A stretch of 64,000 bases of DNA from Cybelea sp963824595 (GCA_963824595.1 CAWGPY010000005.1:186001-250000); one strand, 5' to 3'; counted from the first letter of the stretch, positions 32,680 to 41,388 are shown. The notes: generated by a model from the sequence alone, not told the origin. Numbers and translations: made by a program.

Positions 32680-32708
32680 ATTGAAGTAAAAATATTATTG
32701 GCTGTCAA
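32680..32708 (-). promoter_or_regulatory. Sigma-70-like promoter for the SDR/DUF5069 operon
   Basis: A perfect TTGACA (minus strand, 32708-32703) is followed after 17 bases by TTCAAT (32685-32680), in a locally AT-rich stretch. No repeat box is present, which contrasts with the stress genes. Confidence 0.5.
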
Positions 32709-32854
32709 CAGGCGAACGTTCGGCCCCGCGAGTTTCCGGCGGCGCAGGCCGTGCTGCGACAGAGCCTGCCTGGCGAGCGGCCGCAACGTGTATGCGGTGC
32801 TACGCTAAGGGGGCGAGGCACGTCTTTACCGTGTTCGAAAAAGGAGAAGCCAGT

Positions 32855-33559
32855 ATGATGAACTCTCACCCAAATATCGTCTTGGTGCACGGTGCGTGGG
32901 CAGACGGTTCCAGTTGGGGCGCCGTTATCGAACGGCTGCAGGCCAGACACTACCGCGTCACGGCGCCACAGTTTGCGCTGGATACGATCGCGCATGACGT
33001 CGCTCGACTGCGCCAAGTGTTGAACCGCCAGACTGGGCGGACGATCCTAGCCGCCCACTCTTATGGCGGTCAAATTGTGACTGCGCTTGGAACGGACGCG
33101 CCGAGCGTCGTCGGTCTCGTGTACGTGGCTGCATTCGGCCTCGACCAGGGCGAGTCGATCGGAGCGCTGCTCTCCGGCGGAGCGCCTACGCCTGCACTCG
33201 CTCACATAGACGTGGATAAGCAAGGCTTTGCGTGGCTTCCCGAAGACGACTTCGTCAGTCATTTCGCGGGCGACGTGGATCCCGTGAAGGCCAAAGTGAT
33301 GTACGCCGTGCAGCAGCCGTTCAACACAGCGGCGTTCACCGACGTGATGGGTACTCCCGCGTGGAGAGGGCTGCGTTCGTGGTATTTGGTCGCGCAGAAC
33401 GATCAAGTAATTCCTCCGGACGCCGAGCGCCTCTTCGCAAAACGCATGGGAGCGAAGGCCGTGGAGGTGCCGTCGAGCCACGTCGCGATGGTCTCTCACC
33501 CGGACGAGGTGTGTGACCTCATCGAGACTGCGGCCGGCGCCGTGCCGGTGGCAAGCTAG
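32855..33559 (+). CDS. Alpha/beta hydrolase of the salicylate-esterase/EstA-like group
   Basis: A 234-residue hydrolase. VLVHGAWADGSSWG is the oxyanion loop, LAAHSYGGQIV the Ser nucleophile (H-S-Y-G-G), LVAQNDQVIPPDAERLFA the Asp region, and PSSHVAMVSHPDEV the catalytic His. This is the pattern of plant methylesterase-like proteins common in soil bacteria. Start at ATG 32855 with AAAAGGAG upstream. TACGCT about 50 bases upstream may be its -10. Substrate unknown. Confidence 0.87.
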   Translation: MMNSHPNIVLVHGAWADGSSWGAVIERLQARHYRVTAPQFALDTIAHDVARLRQVLNRQTGRTILAAHSYGGQIVTALGTDAPSVVGLVYVAAFGLDQGESIGALLSGGAPTPALAHIDVDKQGFAWLPEDDFVSHFAGDVDPVKAKVMYAVQQPFNTAAFTDVMGTPAWRGLRSWYLVAQNDQVIPPDAERLFAKRMGAKAVEVPSSHVAMVSHPDEVCDLIETAAGAVPVAS

Positions 33560-33609
33560 CGGCTAGCATTCGCACGAGACGTCTCCTATCAGGGTAACCG
33601 GAGGACCGA

Positions 33610-35082
33610 ATGCTCGCTGCGTTTACCAGATGGATCGAAGAGCGCACCGGCTTCGTGTCGGCGACGCGGAACTTCTTGACCGAAGAGATTCCCGGCGGCG
33701 CGAGCTATTGGTACGTCTTCGGGAGCGCTACCCTGTTCGTGATGATCGTGCAGATCGTCACGGGCATCTTTCTGACGGCATTCTACGCGCCGTCCACTGC
33801 GACGGCGTGGGAGTCGACGCGCGCCATCTACCTGAACCCCTGGTCCCACTTTCTCATCTCGGTGCATTACTGGGGCGCGTCGGCGATGGTCGCGCTCGTC
33901 TTCCTTCACCTGCTGCAAACGCTGATCTGGGGCGCGTATAAGTCCCCGCGCGAGCTGCAGTGGGTCGTCGGAGCGCTCTTGCTGCTCGTTACGCTCGTGC
34001 TCGGCCTCACCGGCTACTTGTTGCCGTGGGATATGAATGCGTACTTCGCATCGAAGGTCTCGCTCAACATCGCCGGTCTCCCGCCGGGCGGTTCGATCGT
34101 TCAAAACATAGCGCAGGGCGGCGGAACGCTGGGCACGGAGACGATCAATCGCTTCTTTAGCCTGCACGTTTGGCTGATGCCGGCAGCATTGCTCGTGCTG
34201 ACCGGAGCGCACTTGGCAATCTTCCGTCGCCAGGGCCCTGCCGGACCGGCAACCGACGACTGCCGCGCCCTACCCGCGGGCCGCTTCTGGCCCGATCAGC
34301 TGTTCATGGACGGGGCGGTGTCGTTCATCGTGTTCGTAGTCATCGTCTTGCTTGCGAGCTTCGTTCCGCCGTATCTCGATGTAAAGGCCGATCCGACGGT
34401 TTCGAATTTTACGCCCTATCCGGCGTGGTATTTCTTGTCGCTCTTCGGCTTACTGGCGCTCGTGCCGCCCAACGTGCATCTGGGGCAGCTGACGCTCAGC
34501 ACCGAGCTCTTCGCGACGATCATCGTCCCGACGGTCTTCGGCGTCGCCGTGCTGCTGGTACCGTGGCTCGATCGCAGCGCGACACGCTGCTTCGGCCCGC
34601 GGGCCGGCACCCTATGGGCTGCGACCGTCGCGCTGGTCGCGATCGTCGGACTCTCTATTTTCGGGCAAGTCGGCATCGTGCGGCGTCAATCGGCCGGTCC
34701 GCCGTCGCCGCCCGAGTCCGTCGTGCTCGGAGCCAAACCCGCGCAGGCCGCGCCGGCTCATGCCAACGGTGCGGAGGTCTATTCGGTCAACTGTGCGTCG
34801 TGCCACGGTGCCCAAGGGCAGGGGGTGCCCGGTTCCGTCCCACCGTTAGCGACGAATTCGCTCGTCACCGGCGATCCGGACAAAGTCATCGGCATCGTGC
34901 TCGACGGCTTGCACGGCGCAGTTGCAGTCAACGGACGGACGTATGACGGGACGATGCCGCCGTGGAGGGGCAAGCTCTCCAACGCGGATATTGCCGCGGC
35001 GCTTACCTACGTCCGCCGTGCGCTCGGCGACAATCGCGCATCGGTTGTCACGACGGCGCAGGTCGCGAGCTACAAACGATAG
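33610..35082 (+). CDS. Cytochrome b (b6-like) fused to a C-terminal cytochrome c domain
   Basis: A 490-residue protein. Residues about 1-355 are a full cytochrome b with some eight to nine helices. The heme b ligands are His86/His100 and His186/His201; the 14- then 15-residue steps are those of cytochrome b6. The Qo-site PEWY motif reads PAWY at 271-274, with Ala for the key Glu. After a Pro/Ala linker (361-385), a cytochrome c domain carries CASCH at 395-399 and a TMPPWRG methionine loop. A GGAGG site precedes the ATG. No Rieske protein gene adjoins. Role: quinol:cytochrome c electron transfer or a relative. Confidence 0.9.
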   Translation: MLAAFTRWIEERTGFVSATRNFLTEEIPGGASYWYVFGSATLFVMIVQIVTGIFLTAFYAPSTATAWESTRAIYLNPWSHFLISVHYWGASAMVALVFLHLLQTLIWGAYKSPRELQWVVGALLLLVTLVLGLTGYLLPWDMNAYFASKVSLNIAGLPPGGSIVQNIAQGGGTLGTETINRFFSLHVWLMPAALLVLTGAHLAIFRRQGPAGPATDDCRALPAGRFWPDQLFMDGAVSFIVFVVIVLLASFVPPYLDVKADPTVSNFTPYPAWYFLSLFGLLALVPPNVHLGQLTLSTELFATIIVPTVFGVAVLLVPWLDRSATRCFGPRAGTLWAATVALVAIVGLSIFGQVGIVRRQSAGPPSPPESVVLGAKPAQAAPAHANGAEVYSVNCASCHGAQGQGVPGSVPPLATNSLVTGDPDKVIGIVLDGLHGAVAVNGRTYDGTMPPWRGKLSNADIAAALTYVRRALGDNRASVVTTAQVASYKR

Positions 35083-35109
35083 ACTAAAGCTCACTCGCCT
35101 CGGTTATGA

Positions 35110-35153
35110 GGAAACCTGCCGGCCGGAGTTTGCGCCCGGCAGGCAGGTTTCCC
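35110..35153. terminator. Strong hairpin between convergent genes
   Basis: Arms of about 17 bases (GGAAACCTGCC-GCCGG and its complement with one mismatch) around a loop near 35127-35135. It lies between the convergent cytochrome b fusion and the secreted-protein gene and can serve both strands, although no long T-run follows. Confidence 0.7.
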
Positions 35154-35196
35154 GTTTGGCCACAGCCGCTGTGCTGACAGAGGAAAGGTTGTTCGT

Positions 35197-35868
35197 TTAG
35201 AGGGCGCGTTGACCAATGACGCGGCCGACCGCCGGCGTCGAGTCTGCTCCGTTACCCCAGACTCCGTTGAAGCTGTTGTTGTCGCCATTGAACCAGAAGG
35301 AGAACCAGCCCGAGCCGTTGGGACCGCTCCAGGTTGCCCGCACCTTGTCCTTCGTCCTGAATTTGCCGTTCATGATGATCGGGCCGGTGTGACAAACGAC
35401 CGTCACGCCGGACTGCGTGCACTTCATCTCACCGATGAACGCTCTGGGTCCGCCGGCGCCGGTGACGTTCCACGTTCCGGCCGCGGTGATGGGAGATGGC
35501 GGCAGCACCTTGTTACCGACGAACGAGCCGTTTGCCGGGCGCCCATTGTAGCCCCACGTGCCGTTGAAGCTGTGGCCGTTGGCACTGACGTAGATGGTCA
35601 GCCAGCCGGCGCCTCCTGGTCCGTGCCATTTCCCGTCGATCTGAGTGTCCGTAGCAAAGACGCCGGAGAAACCGGTACCCTTGGCGTTGGTGCCGACCAG
35701 GCCGTTAGCGGACTGGGTGAGCGTTACCGTGGACGTGGTGGTGCCGTTCGCTCCGGTCTGCTGGACGGCCCAAGTTCCGGTAAGGTCCGGCGGGCTCGCC
35801 AGGCCCGGGGCAATCGCGGTCGCCGCGATCGCGAACGTGAGAAGTGCGGAAACAAAGAAACGATTCAA
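35197..35868 (-). CDS. Secreted protein with two lipocalin-like/beta repeats, unknown function
   Basis: A 223-residue protein starting at a TTG with GGGAG seven bases upstream. The first 25 residues form a signal peptide (RFFVSALLTFAIAATAIAP...LAS). The mature part has a duplicated beta unit: GKWHGPGGAGWLTIYVS with SFNGTWG (first) and ATWSGPNGSGWFSFWFN with SFNGVWG (second), separated by a Cys pair (MKCTQSGVTVVCH) that may form a disulfide. I do not recognise the family. A triple repeat box lies upstream, with transcription predicted to start near 35950, which rules out the ATG at 35958 as start. Confidence 0.66.
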   Translation of the reverse strand: MNRFFVSALLTFAIAATAIAPGLASPPDLTGTWAVQQTGANGTTTSTVTLTQSANGLVGTNAKGTGFSGVFATDTQIDGKWHGPGGAGWLTIYVSANGHSFNGTWGYNGRPANGSFVGNKVLPPSPITAAGTWNVTGAGGPRAFIGEMKCTQSGVTVVCHTGPIIMNGKFRTKDKVRATWSGPNGSGWFSFWFNGDNNSFNGVWGNGADSTPAVGRVIGQRAL

Positions 35869-35956
35869 TTGCGTTCTCCCTTCGTGTGCTATCGGTAGTG
35901 GATCAACCTCAAGCGGTGAGCCAAACACGGCCTTGCGCTCGCGATGGCTGTGCTTC

Positions 35957-36000
35957 ATGGTAGCCGGTCCGAGCGAAGATATTAGGAAGACTTTATGAAG
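35957..36000 (-). promoter_or_regulatory. Promoter with triple 11-bp repeat box (secreted repeat protein)
   Basis: Minus strand: CTTCAT (36000-35995), five bases, CTTCCT (35989-35984), five bases, CTTCGC (35978-35973), ten bases, TACCAT (35962-35957). All three half-sites keep the CTTC core: the best copy of the box in the window. The start codon is 88 bases further on, so this message has a leader. Confidence 0.68.
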
Positions 36001-36076
36001 GTTGGCCATGTAGCCCTAGAGTCCGACCGGGATCGGACACCCGACGTGGGTGGAGTCATCGATCTCGCGAAAGGAT

Positions 36077-36544
36077 CTAGTCGGCGCTTTGCCAGCGGTT
36101 CTTCCAAACTCGCAGCATCAGGTAGAACAAGAACGCCGTGCTCGTCCCAAAGAGCAGCATCCCATCGCCAGCCTCCGTGGCCCCCATCATGCGCCACTGT
36201 TCGTCGAGCTGCAGTCCCGATGCGCCGCGCGTCGTCATTGAGTCGACCGAATACAGCATCGCGTCCGCGGGAGAGGGCAGCGCACCGAGCCGTACATAGA
36301 CGACCGCCCAGATGGTCGATTCAATCGCATGCAAGATCGCCAGCGACATGGCGACAGCGACGATGAGGGCGATCGATACGGGGGTGTTATCCAAAAATGC
36401 AGACCGCCTGCGTCGGAGTTGGCTTTTAAACCGTTCGATGGCGTTCGCAATTACAACGACGCCAACCGCATGGATTCCAACCGTGAGCGCGACGAGGACG
36501 ACGCTCCAGATCCAGCTCGCACCCCACACGCCCCAGCCGTTCAT
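36077..36544 (-). CDS. Two-helix channel-like protein with altered selectivity filter
   Basis: A 155-residue membrane protein laid out as helix (about 10-33), helix (58-85), pore-like segment (94-112) and last helix (125-148), as in the pore modules of 2-TM potassium channels. The filter position reads TTRGASG at 104-110 where potassium channels have TVGYG, so K+ selectivity is doubtful. Related sequences are sometimes labelled two-pore-domain channel proteins. Ion and function unknown. Confidence 0.6.
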   Translation of the reverse strand: MNGWGVWGASWIWSVVLVALTVGIHAVGVVVIANAIERFKSQLRRRRSAFLDNTPVSIALIVAVAMSLAILHAIESTIWAVVYVRLGALPSPADAMLYSVDSMTTRGASGLQLDEQWRMMGATEAGDGMLLFGTSTAFLFYLMLRVWKNRWQSAD

Positions 36545-36696
36545 CGATGTGACGCTCTTACCGTATTAAAACTGTGCCGCCATACGGCGACTGCCTTTCT
36601 TGAGCGGAAGGTCGAGGCTCCTTCACGATTTCTGAGCAGACGATCCGTCACAAGGTGCTACAGGGTAATTTATGTTGGAAGACGCAACAGGGCCCG

Positions 36697-37983
36697 ATGG
36701 GTAAGCGGCTTTTCGCGGACTGGCCCCTCTGGCTGATCCCCTTACCCTACCTGCTGGTAGGCATCGTCGCCGGCGTGGTGTTCCCCCGGATTGAGTTCGC
36801 GTATTTCCCAGCGTTCGCCCACATCGTGTCGGTTGGATCGGCCCAGGCATACCTTTCGGCGATGTCATCCGGCATGATAACGCTGACTGCGCTGGTGTTC
36901 TCGGTCATGTTCCTGATGATACAAATGACAATGAGCGCGTACTCGAAGCGCCTCATCATGCTCTTTTCCGGACACCCCCTAGGCTTGCACGCTCTCGGCG
37001 TGTTCAGCGCGACGTTTCTGTGCGCGCTTGGAACTCTCCAATTCGTCGACCGAAATCACGATGGCAAGGTGCCCTGGTTGTCGATGGAGTTTGCCACCGT
37101 CCTCCTGGTCCTGAGCATGGTGCTCCTCACGCTTCTCGTTCAGCGTATCGCTCTGCTCCGTATCACGTACATACTCCAATTCATTGGGAATAAGGGGCGC
37201 GCAGTCATCGCGAATATGCTCCCGCCTCTTAAAGGCGGCACTGCCGACGAGATCGACGCGCTGCGCCAAAGGGCCGACGCAATTCGGACTCAGGTGCCTT
37301 TGCAAACCGTCGCCTACGACGGCGTGCCGCTGGCTATCGCAAACTTTCGGGTCAACGACTTCGTACGGCAGGCCAAAGAGTGCGGCGGGACGATCGTCAT
37401 AAAATGCAGCGTCGGCGACACGATCGCGCAGGGTTCGGTCCTGCTCGAAGTGCACGGCGCGCAGACGCTCGTTCCCGAGACTGCCCTCTTGCGGGGTATC
37501 GTCTTGGCGCCGGAGCGCACGTTTGAACAAGACCCGAAGTATCCGCTGCGGCTTCTCGTCGACACCGCCATCATGGCGCTATCGCCGGCGGTAAATGACC
37601 CAACGACCGCCGTTCAGGCGATCGATCAGATCCAAGATCTCCTCTACCGGCTGGGCGGCCGGGTGTTGGATGCCGGATTCGTCAACGACGACCGAGGGGA
37701 TTTGCGTCTCATCTTTCCGATGCCGACGTGGGAAGAGTACCTCGCGCTTGCGTTCGACGAGATTCGGCTCTACGGCGCCGATACGATTCAGGTGCTGCGA
37801 CGCATGCGTGCCGCGCTGATGGATCTCACCGCCACGCTCAAGAGTCCCGCCAGAGTCGGTGCGGTGCGGAAATACTTGGAGCATCTCAACGCCATGGTTG
37901 AGCGAGCCAACTTGGACCCGATCGACCGGGCACTTGCGCTACAGGCCGACCCACAGGGGTTGGGAAACACGCGTCCGTCTTGA
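36697..37983 (+). CDS. DUF2254 membrane protein
   Basis: A 428-residue protein of the DUF2254 family. Four membrane helices occupy the first 150 residues (IPLPYLLVGIVAGVVFP; MITLTALVFSVMFLMIQM; FSATFLCALGTLQFV; VLLVLSMVLLTLLVQRIALL). A large soluble C-terminal half follows with the conserved IMALSPAVNDPTTAVQAID. Start taken at ATG 36697; a GTG 42 bases upstream (36655) is also open and neither has a clear ribosome site. Function unknown; a role in envelope or ion homeostasis has been only guessed for the family. Confidence 0.83.
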   Translation: MGKRLFADWPLWLIPLPYLLVGIVAGVVFPRIEFAYFPAFAHIVSVGSAQAYLSAMSSGMITLTALVFSVMFLMIQMTMSAYSKRLIMLFSGHPLGLHALGVFSATFLCALGTLQFVDRNHDGKVPWLSMEFATVLLVLSMVLLTLLVQRIALLRITYILQFIGNKGRAVIANMLPPLKGGTADEIDALRQRADAIRTQVPLQTVAYDGVPLAIANFRVNDFVRQAKECGGTIVIKCSVGDTIAQGSVLLEVHGAQTLVPETALLRGIVLAPERTFEQDPKYPLRLLVDTAIMALSPAVNDPTTAVQAIDQIQDLLYRLGGRVLDAGFVNDDRGDLRLIFPMPTWEEYLALAFDEIRLYGADTIQVLRRMRAALMDLTATLKSPARVGAVRKYLEHLNAMVERANLDPIDRALALQADPQGLGNTRPS

Positions 37984-37999
37984 CGCTGCATTCTGTCAA

Positions 38000-38191
38000 C
38001 AACTTTCATTTGACCTAGGAACAGGAGCCGGACAGGTCGGCAACCAAACGTGGCAAGCCTAAACCGGAGCCGGGTATGCGTTCAATCACGGCCAAACCGT
38101 GCTGCTTGCCTGGCGCAGTTCAAATTATGATTCATTCGCACCCAACGTACACGTGCAAAAGTTGAGCATGGGCGGACCGCTGTTCGGCTAG
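38000..38191 (+). pseudogene. Remnant coding segment with an in-frame stop
   Basis: One frame reads as protein-like sequence on both sides of a TAA at 38060-38062: FDLGTGAGQVGNQTWQA, stop, then TGAGYAFNHGQTVLLAW and onward to a TAG at 38189. The residue pattern and repeat of TGAG suggest the tail of a degraded secreted or sugar-binding protein. No start or ribosome site. It lies between the DUF2254 gene and sulfatase 2. Confidence 0.4.
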
Positions 38192-38256
38192 ACGTTCAAC
38201 CTCTAGCGGCCTTTTGCTCGATCATAACGTTCGTACACGGAGAGGATCACTGAGAA

Positions 38257-40752
38257 ATGTCGATGCCTACTAGCGGAAGTCCGAAGCTCGATCGGAGCGT
38301 CCTGCCGATTCCCGATCGCCCGTTCAAGGGCGTTGCGAACCGCACGCTTGCGGGGTCAAAGCCGGATTTTCCCACCCCCGTTCACGCTCCGGAGGGGGCT
38401 CCGAACGTACTGCTCGTGCTCGTTGACGACGCGGGGTTTGGAAACCCGGCGACTTTTGGAGGGCCGACCGCTAGTCCGACGCTCGAACGGATGGCACGTG
38501 AGGGCCTTCGCTTCAATCGGTTCCACGTGACCGCACTGTGCTCACCGAGCAGAGCTGCTTTGCTATCGGGCCGCAATCACCACGCCGTCGGATTTGGGTC
38601 GGTTGCGGAGTTTTGTGGCGGATGGCCCGGATACGATGCGACTTGGCCGAAGAGCGCCGCGTCGATTGCGGAAATCCTTCGCAATAACGGCTATAATACG
38701 GCCGCGTTTGGGAAGTGGCATTTGACGCCCGACGATCAGCAGGGCCCGGCCGGGCCGTTCCGGCGCTGGCCGAATGGGCTCGGCTTCGACTATTTCTGGG
38801 GATTTCTGGGAGGCGAATCGAGCCAATACGACACGGTGCTCACTGAGAACAACACCGTCCTGGGCCCTCCGGAAGATGAGAACTTCTATCTGCCGGATGC
38901 GATGGCAGAAAAGACGATTCAGTGGATTCGCGGGCAGAAATCGCAATCTCCGGAGAAGCCGTTCTTCATCTATTATTCGACCGGGGCGAGTCACGCTCCA
39001 CACCACGTCTCGGGCGCATGGGCCGATAAGTATAAGGGCCGATTTGACGACGGTTGGGATGCCCTTCGCGTAAAGACCTTCGAGCGACAGAAGAAGCTCG
39101 GGGTCATTCCGGCTGACGCGCAGCTCACGCCTCGCAACGAAGCGATGCCGGCTTGGGACTCGCTGTCAGCCGCGGAAAAGACGCTGTACGCGCGCCAGAT
39201 GGAAGTCTATGCGGGTTATCAAGAGAACGCAGACCACAATATCGGCCGCGTAATCCAGGCCATCGAGGAGACGGGCATCCTCGACGATACGTTGATCATC
39301 TATATTTATGGCGACAACGGTTCGAGCATGGAAGGCACCACGACCGGCTGCTTCAACGAGATGACGGTGCTCAACGGCGTTCCCTTAACCTCAGAACAGC
39401 AGCTTAACCTCGCCGAAGTGTACGGCGGTGCCGCTACCTGGGGTGGCCCTGGCAGCGCTCCTCATTTTTCGTGCGCCTGGGCCTGGGCCGGGAACACGCC
39501 GTTTCAGTGGGGCAAGCAGGTCGCATCCCACTTCGGCGGCACGCGCGATCCGATGGTTGTCCGCTATCCGAAGCGCATTACCGACAAGGGCGGCATCAGA
39601 TCGCAGTTCACGCACGTGAACGACGTCGCTCCGACCATTCTCGAACTAGCCAATATTCCGGCGCCGAAAGTCGTCAACGGGATCGAACAGATCCCTATGC
39701 ACGGCGTCAGCTTTGCGTATTCCTTCGCCGATGCAAAAGCCCCGGAGCGTCACACGCAGCAATACTTTGAGATTCTCGGCAATCGAGCCATGTATAAGGA
39801 CGGATGGATGGCGAGCTGTAAGCTCGATCGCATCCCCTGGGCGCTCGACCCCAAGGCTCTGGAAAAGTTTGCTCCGGGTGTGTGGGATCCCGAGAAAGAC
39901 GCCTGGGAGCTGTACAACACCCTCGAGGACTTCTCCCAGGCAAACGACTTGGCGCAGAAATTCCCCGACAAGTTGGCTGCGCTTAAGGCGCTGTTCTGGG
40001 AGGAGGCGGAAAAGTACAACGCCACGCCGCTACTCGGCGGGATGGCGAGCTTTTTTGGCTTCTTACCACCGGGCGCGGGCAAGAATACAAAGCTCACCTT
40101 CTACTCGGGTGTCGAGAACATCGGTCCGGGAATGATTCCGCACGTTTACGGTACCTCGTACGCAATCGAGGCGGATCTGGTCATACCGGCCCGCGGCGCA
40201 GAAGGCGCAATCGTTGCGAACGCCGACTTCCTCGGCGGCTTCTCGCTTTACGTGCAAAACGGAAGGTTACACCATACGTACAGCTTCTTGGGCATCCCCA
40301 GCACGGAAGGACACTCCCATCCGGAACTTGTGAAGCTTTTGGAGAAAACTGGCGACACGACGGCGCTCTTACGCGGCATTGCAAAAGGCTGGACGATTTC
40401 GTCGCCCGATCCGCTTCCGGCCGGTCCGGTGATCGTGAGGTTCGAGTTCATCGCGGACGCGCCGAAGCTGGCCACCGGCGGCAAAACGAGGCTTCTCGTA
40501 AACGGAAAGCCGGTCGCGGAGGGCCGGCTGGAACACACCGTTCCCATGCGATTCTCCGGCTACGCGTGCATGGATATCGGCAAGGACAACCGGGCACCGG
40601 TCTCGCCAACGTACGAATCTCCCTTCGCATTTACCGGGACCATCAATGCGGTCACGTTCGATCTCGAGCCGACGCCGAAGAGCGACGAGGAGAAGAACGA
40701 CGCCCAGCGGGCCCAACATCAGACGCGGGTAGTCGCTGGGATAAACGGATGA
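38257..40752 (+). CDS. Type I arylsulfatase-family protein (sulfatase 2)
   Basis: An 831-residue paralogue of the 20 kb sulfatase. NVLLVLVDDAGFG binds metal; CSPSRAALLSGRNHH is the formylglycine motif with Cys95; FGKWHLTP carries active-site Lys/His; IYGDNGSSMEG closes the metal site. Compared with sulfatase 1 it has a conventional Trp in GKWH and a longer C-terminal part with a GISS-like beta domain. No signal peptide. GGAGAGGA ribosome site. It is followed after 22 bp by a four-helix membrane protein. Substrate unknown. Confidence 0.92.
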   Translation: MSMPTSGSPKLDRSVLPIPDRPFKGVANRTLAGSKPDFPTPVHAPEGAPNVLLVLVDDAGFGNPATFGGPTASPTLERMAREGLRFNRFHVTALCSPSRAALLSGRNHHAVGFGSVAEFCGGWPGYDATWPKSAASIAEILRNNGYNTAAFGKWHLTPDDQQGPAGPFRRWPNGLGFDYFWGFLGGESSQYDTVLTENNTVLGPPEDENFYLPDAMAEKTIQWIRGQKSQSPEKPFFIYYSTGASHAPHHVSGAWADKYKGRFDDGWDALRVKTFERQKKLGVIPADAQLTPRNEAMPAWDSLSAAEKTLYARQMEVYAGYQENADHNIGRVIQAIEETGILDDTLIIYIYGDNGSSMEGTTTGCFNEMTVLNGVPLTSEQQLNLAEVYGGAATWGGPGSAPHFSCAWAWAGNTPFQWGKQVASHFGGTRDPMVVRYPKRITDKGGIRSQFTHVNDVAPTILELANIPAPKVVNGIEQIPMHGVSFAYSFADAKAPERHTQQYFEILGNRAMYKDGWMASCKLDRIPWALDPKALEKFAPGVWDPEKDAWELYNTLEDFSQANDLAQKFPDKLAALKALFWEEAEKYNATPLLGGMASFFGFLPPGAGKNTKLTFYSGVENIGPGMIPHVYGTSYAIEADLVIPARGAEGAIVANADFLGGFSLYVQNGRLHHTYSFLGIPSTEGHSHPELVKLLEKTGDTTALLRGIAKGWTISSPDPLPAGPVIVRFEFIADAPKLATGGKTRLLVNGKPVAEGRLEHTVPMRFSGYACMDIGKDNRAPVSPTYESPFAFTGTINAVTFDLEPTPKSDEEKNDAQRAQHQTRVVAGING

Positions 40753-40774
40753 TGCGGCTTCGAGAGCCGATGGA

Positions 40775-41149
40775 GTGATCATCGCGCACGCCGGCACGAT
40801 TCTCGTCGTCACCGGCGTGCTGACCGCAGGGGTGGGCCTCGGGGTCTTCGCGCCGGGACGACTGCTCGAAATCCTACTCGGAATCGAGGACGCCGGCGCG
40901 ATGACGAAGCTGCTCGGGCGCTATTGCTTCGTTATGGTCGCGCTCGTCGGCGGTTTACTAATTTACGCGGGTTATCATGCGGATGTTCGCGTTCCGGCGA
41001 TGGTCGTCGGCACGGCCGAGAAGCTCACGTTCGTCGGACTCGTTCTGGCAAGCCCATTGCGCCGCCGCGCACTGACCATGTTCTTCGTTTCTGCGGACAG
41101 CGTAATGGCGCTGCTGTTCGTGGTTTTGCTGGTCCGCACCGCTACGTAA
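40775..41149 (+). CDS. Small four-helix membrane protein, paralogue of the gene at 13.3 kb
   Basis: A 124-residue protein with four predicted helices and the core LVGGLLIYAGYHADVRVPAM ending TAEKLTFVGLVLASPLRRR, nearly matching the protein at 13261-13620. The GTG start follows the sulfatase stop by 22 bp and overlaps a GGAG, so it probably depends on read-through from the sulfatase. Family not recognised. Confidence 0.7.
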   Translation: MIIAHAGTILVVTGVLTAGVGLGVFAPGRLLEILLGIEDAGAMTKLLGRYCFVMVALVGGLLIYAGYHADVRVPAMVVGTAEKLTFVGLVLASPLRRRALTMFFVSADSVMALLFVVLLVRTAT

Positions 41150-41177
41150 GGCGCGGAACGAGTAAGCGCGATGCTCG

Positions 41178-41214
41178 AAAACAAAAACGCCGAAGGCCCT
41201 CAAGGCATCAGGCG
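41178..41214 (-). terminator. Intrinsic terminator behind the tRNA-Ala remnant
   Basis: On the minus strand an imperfect stem (CGCC...GCC/GGC...GGCG, 41214-41188) is followed by TTTTTGTTTT (41187-41178). It sits 8 bp after the CCA end of the tRNA remnant, as a tRNA gene terminator would. Confidence 0.6.
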
Positions 41215-41221
41215 ATTTTGT

Positions 41222-41266
41222 TGGTGGAGATACGGGGACTCAGACCCGGACCCCTCACATGCGAAG
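41222..41266 (-). pseudogene. 3' remnant of a tRNA-Ala gene (anticodon arm to CCA end)
   Basis: The minus strand from 41266 to 41222 reads CTTCGCATGTGAGGGGTCC, then a T arm, then CCCCGTATCTCCACCA. This is the 3' half of a bacterial tRNA-Ala, apparently with a CGC anticodon, including the encoded CCA end. The T arm is damaged (GGGTCTGAGTCCCC instead of GGGGTTCGAGTCCCC) and the 5' half is replaced by unrelated sequence. It cannot fold as a tRNA. Such halves are typical integration-site leftovers. No integrase gene is in the window. Confidence 0.75.
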
Positions 41267-41388
41267 TAAACGCAACTCGAAACCTAGACTTTAGAGACTG
41301 ATTTTAATTCGCTAGCATTCGTGGTGTCCGCTAGCTTCCGCGTGCATTGTCGTACGCTTGTCGTACGCTGCCGCACGAGTTTGCTCGA

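Noticed and set aside
36625..36660. CTTCAC upstream of the DUF2254 gene
   Set aside because: Neither the second half-site nor a -10 at the fixed spacing is present.
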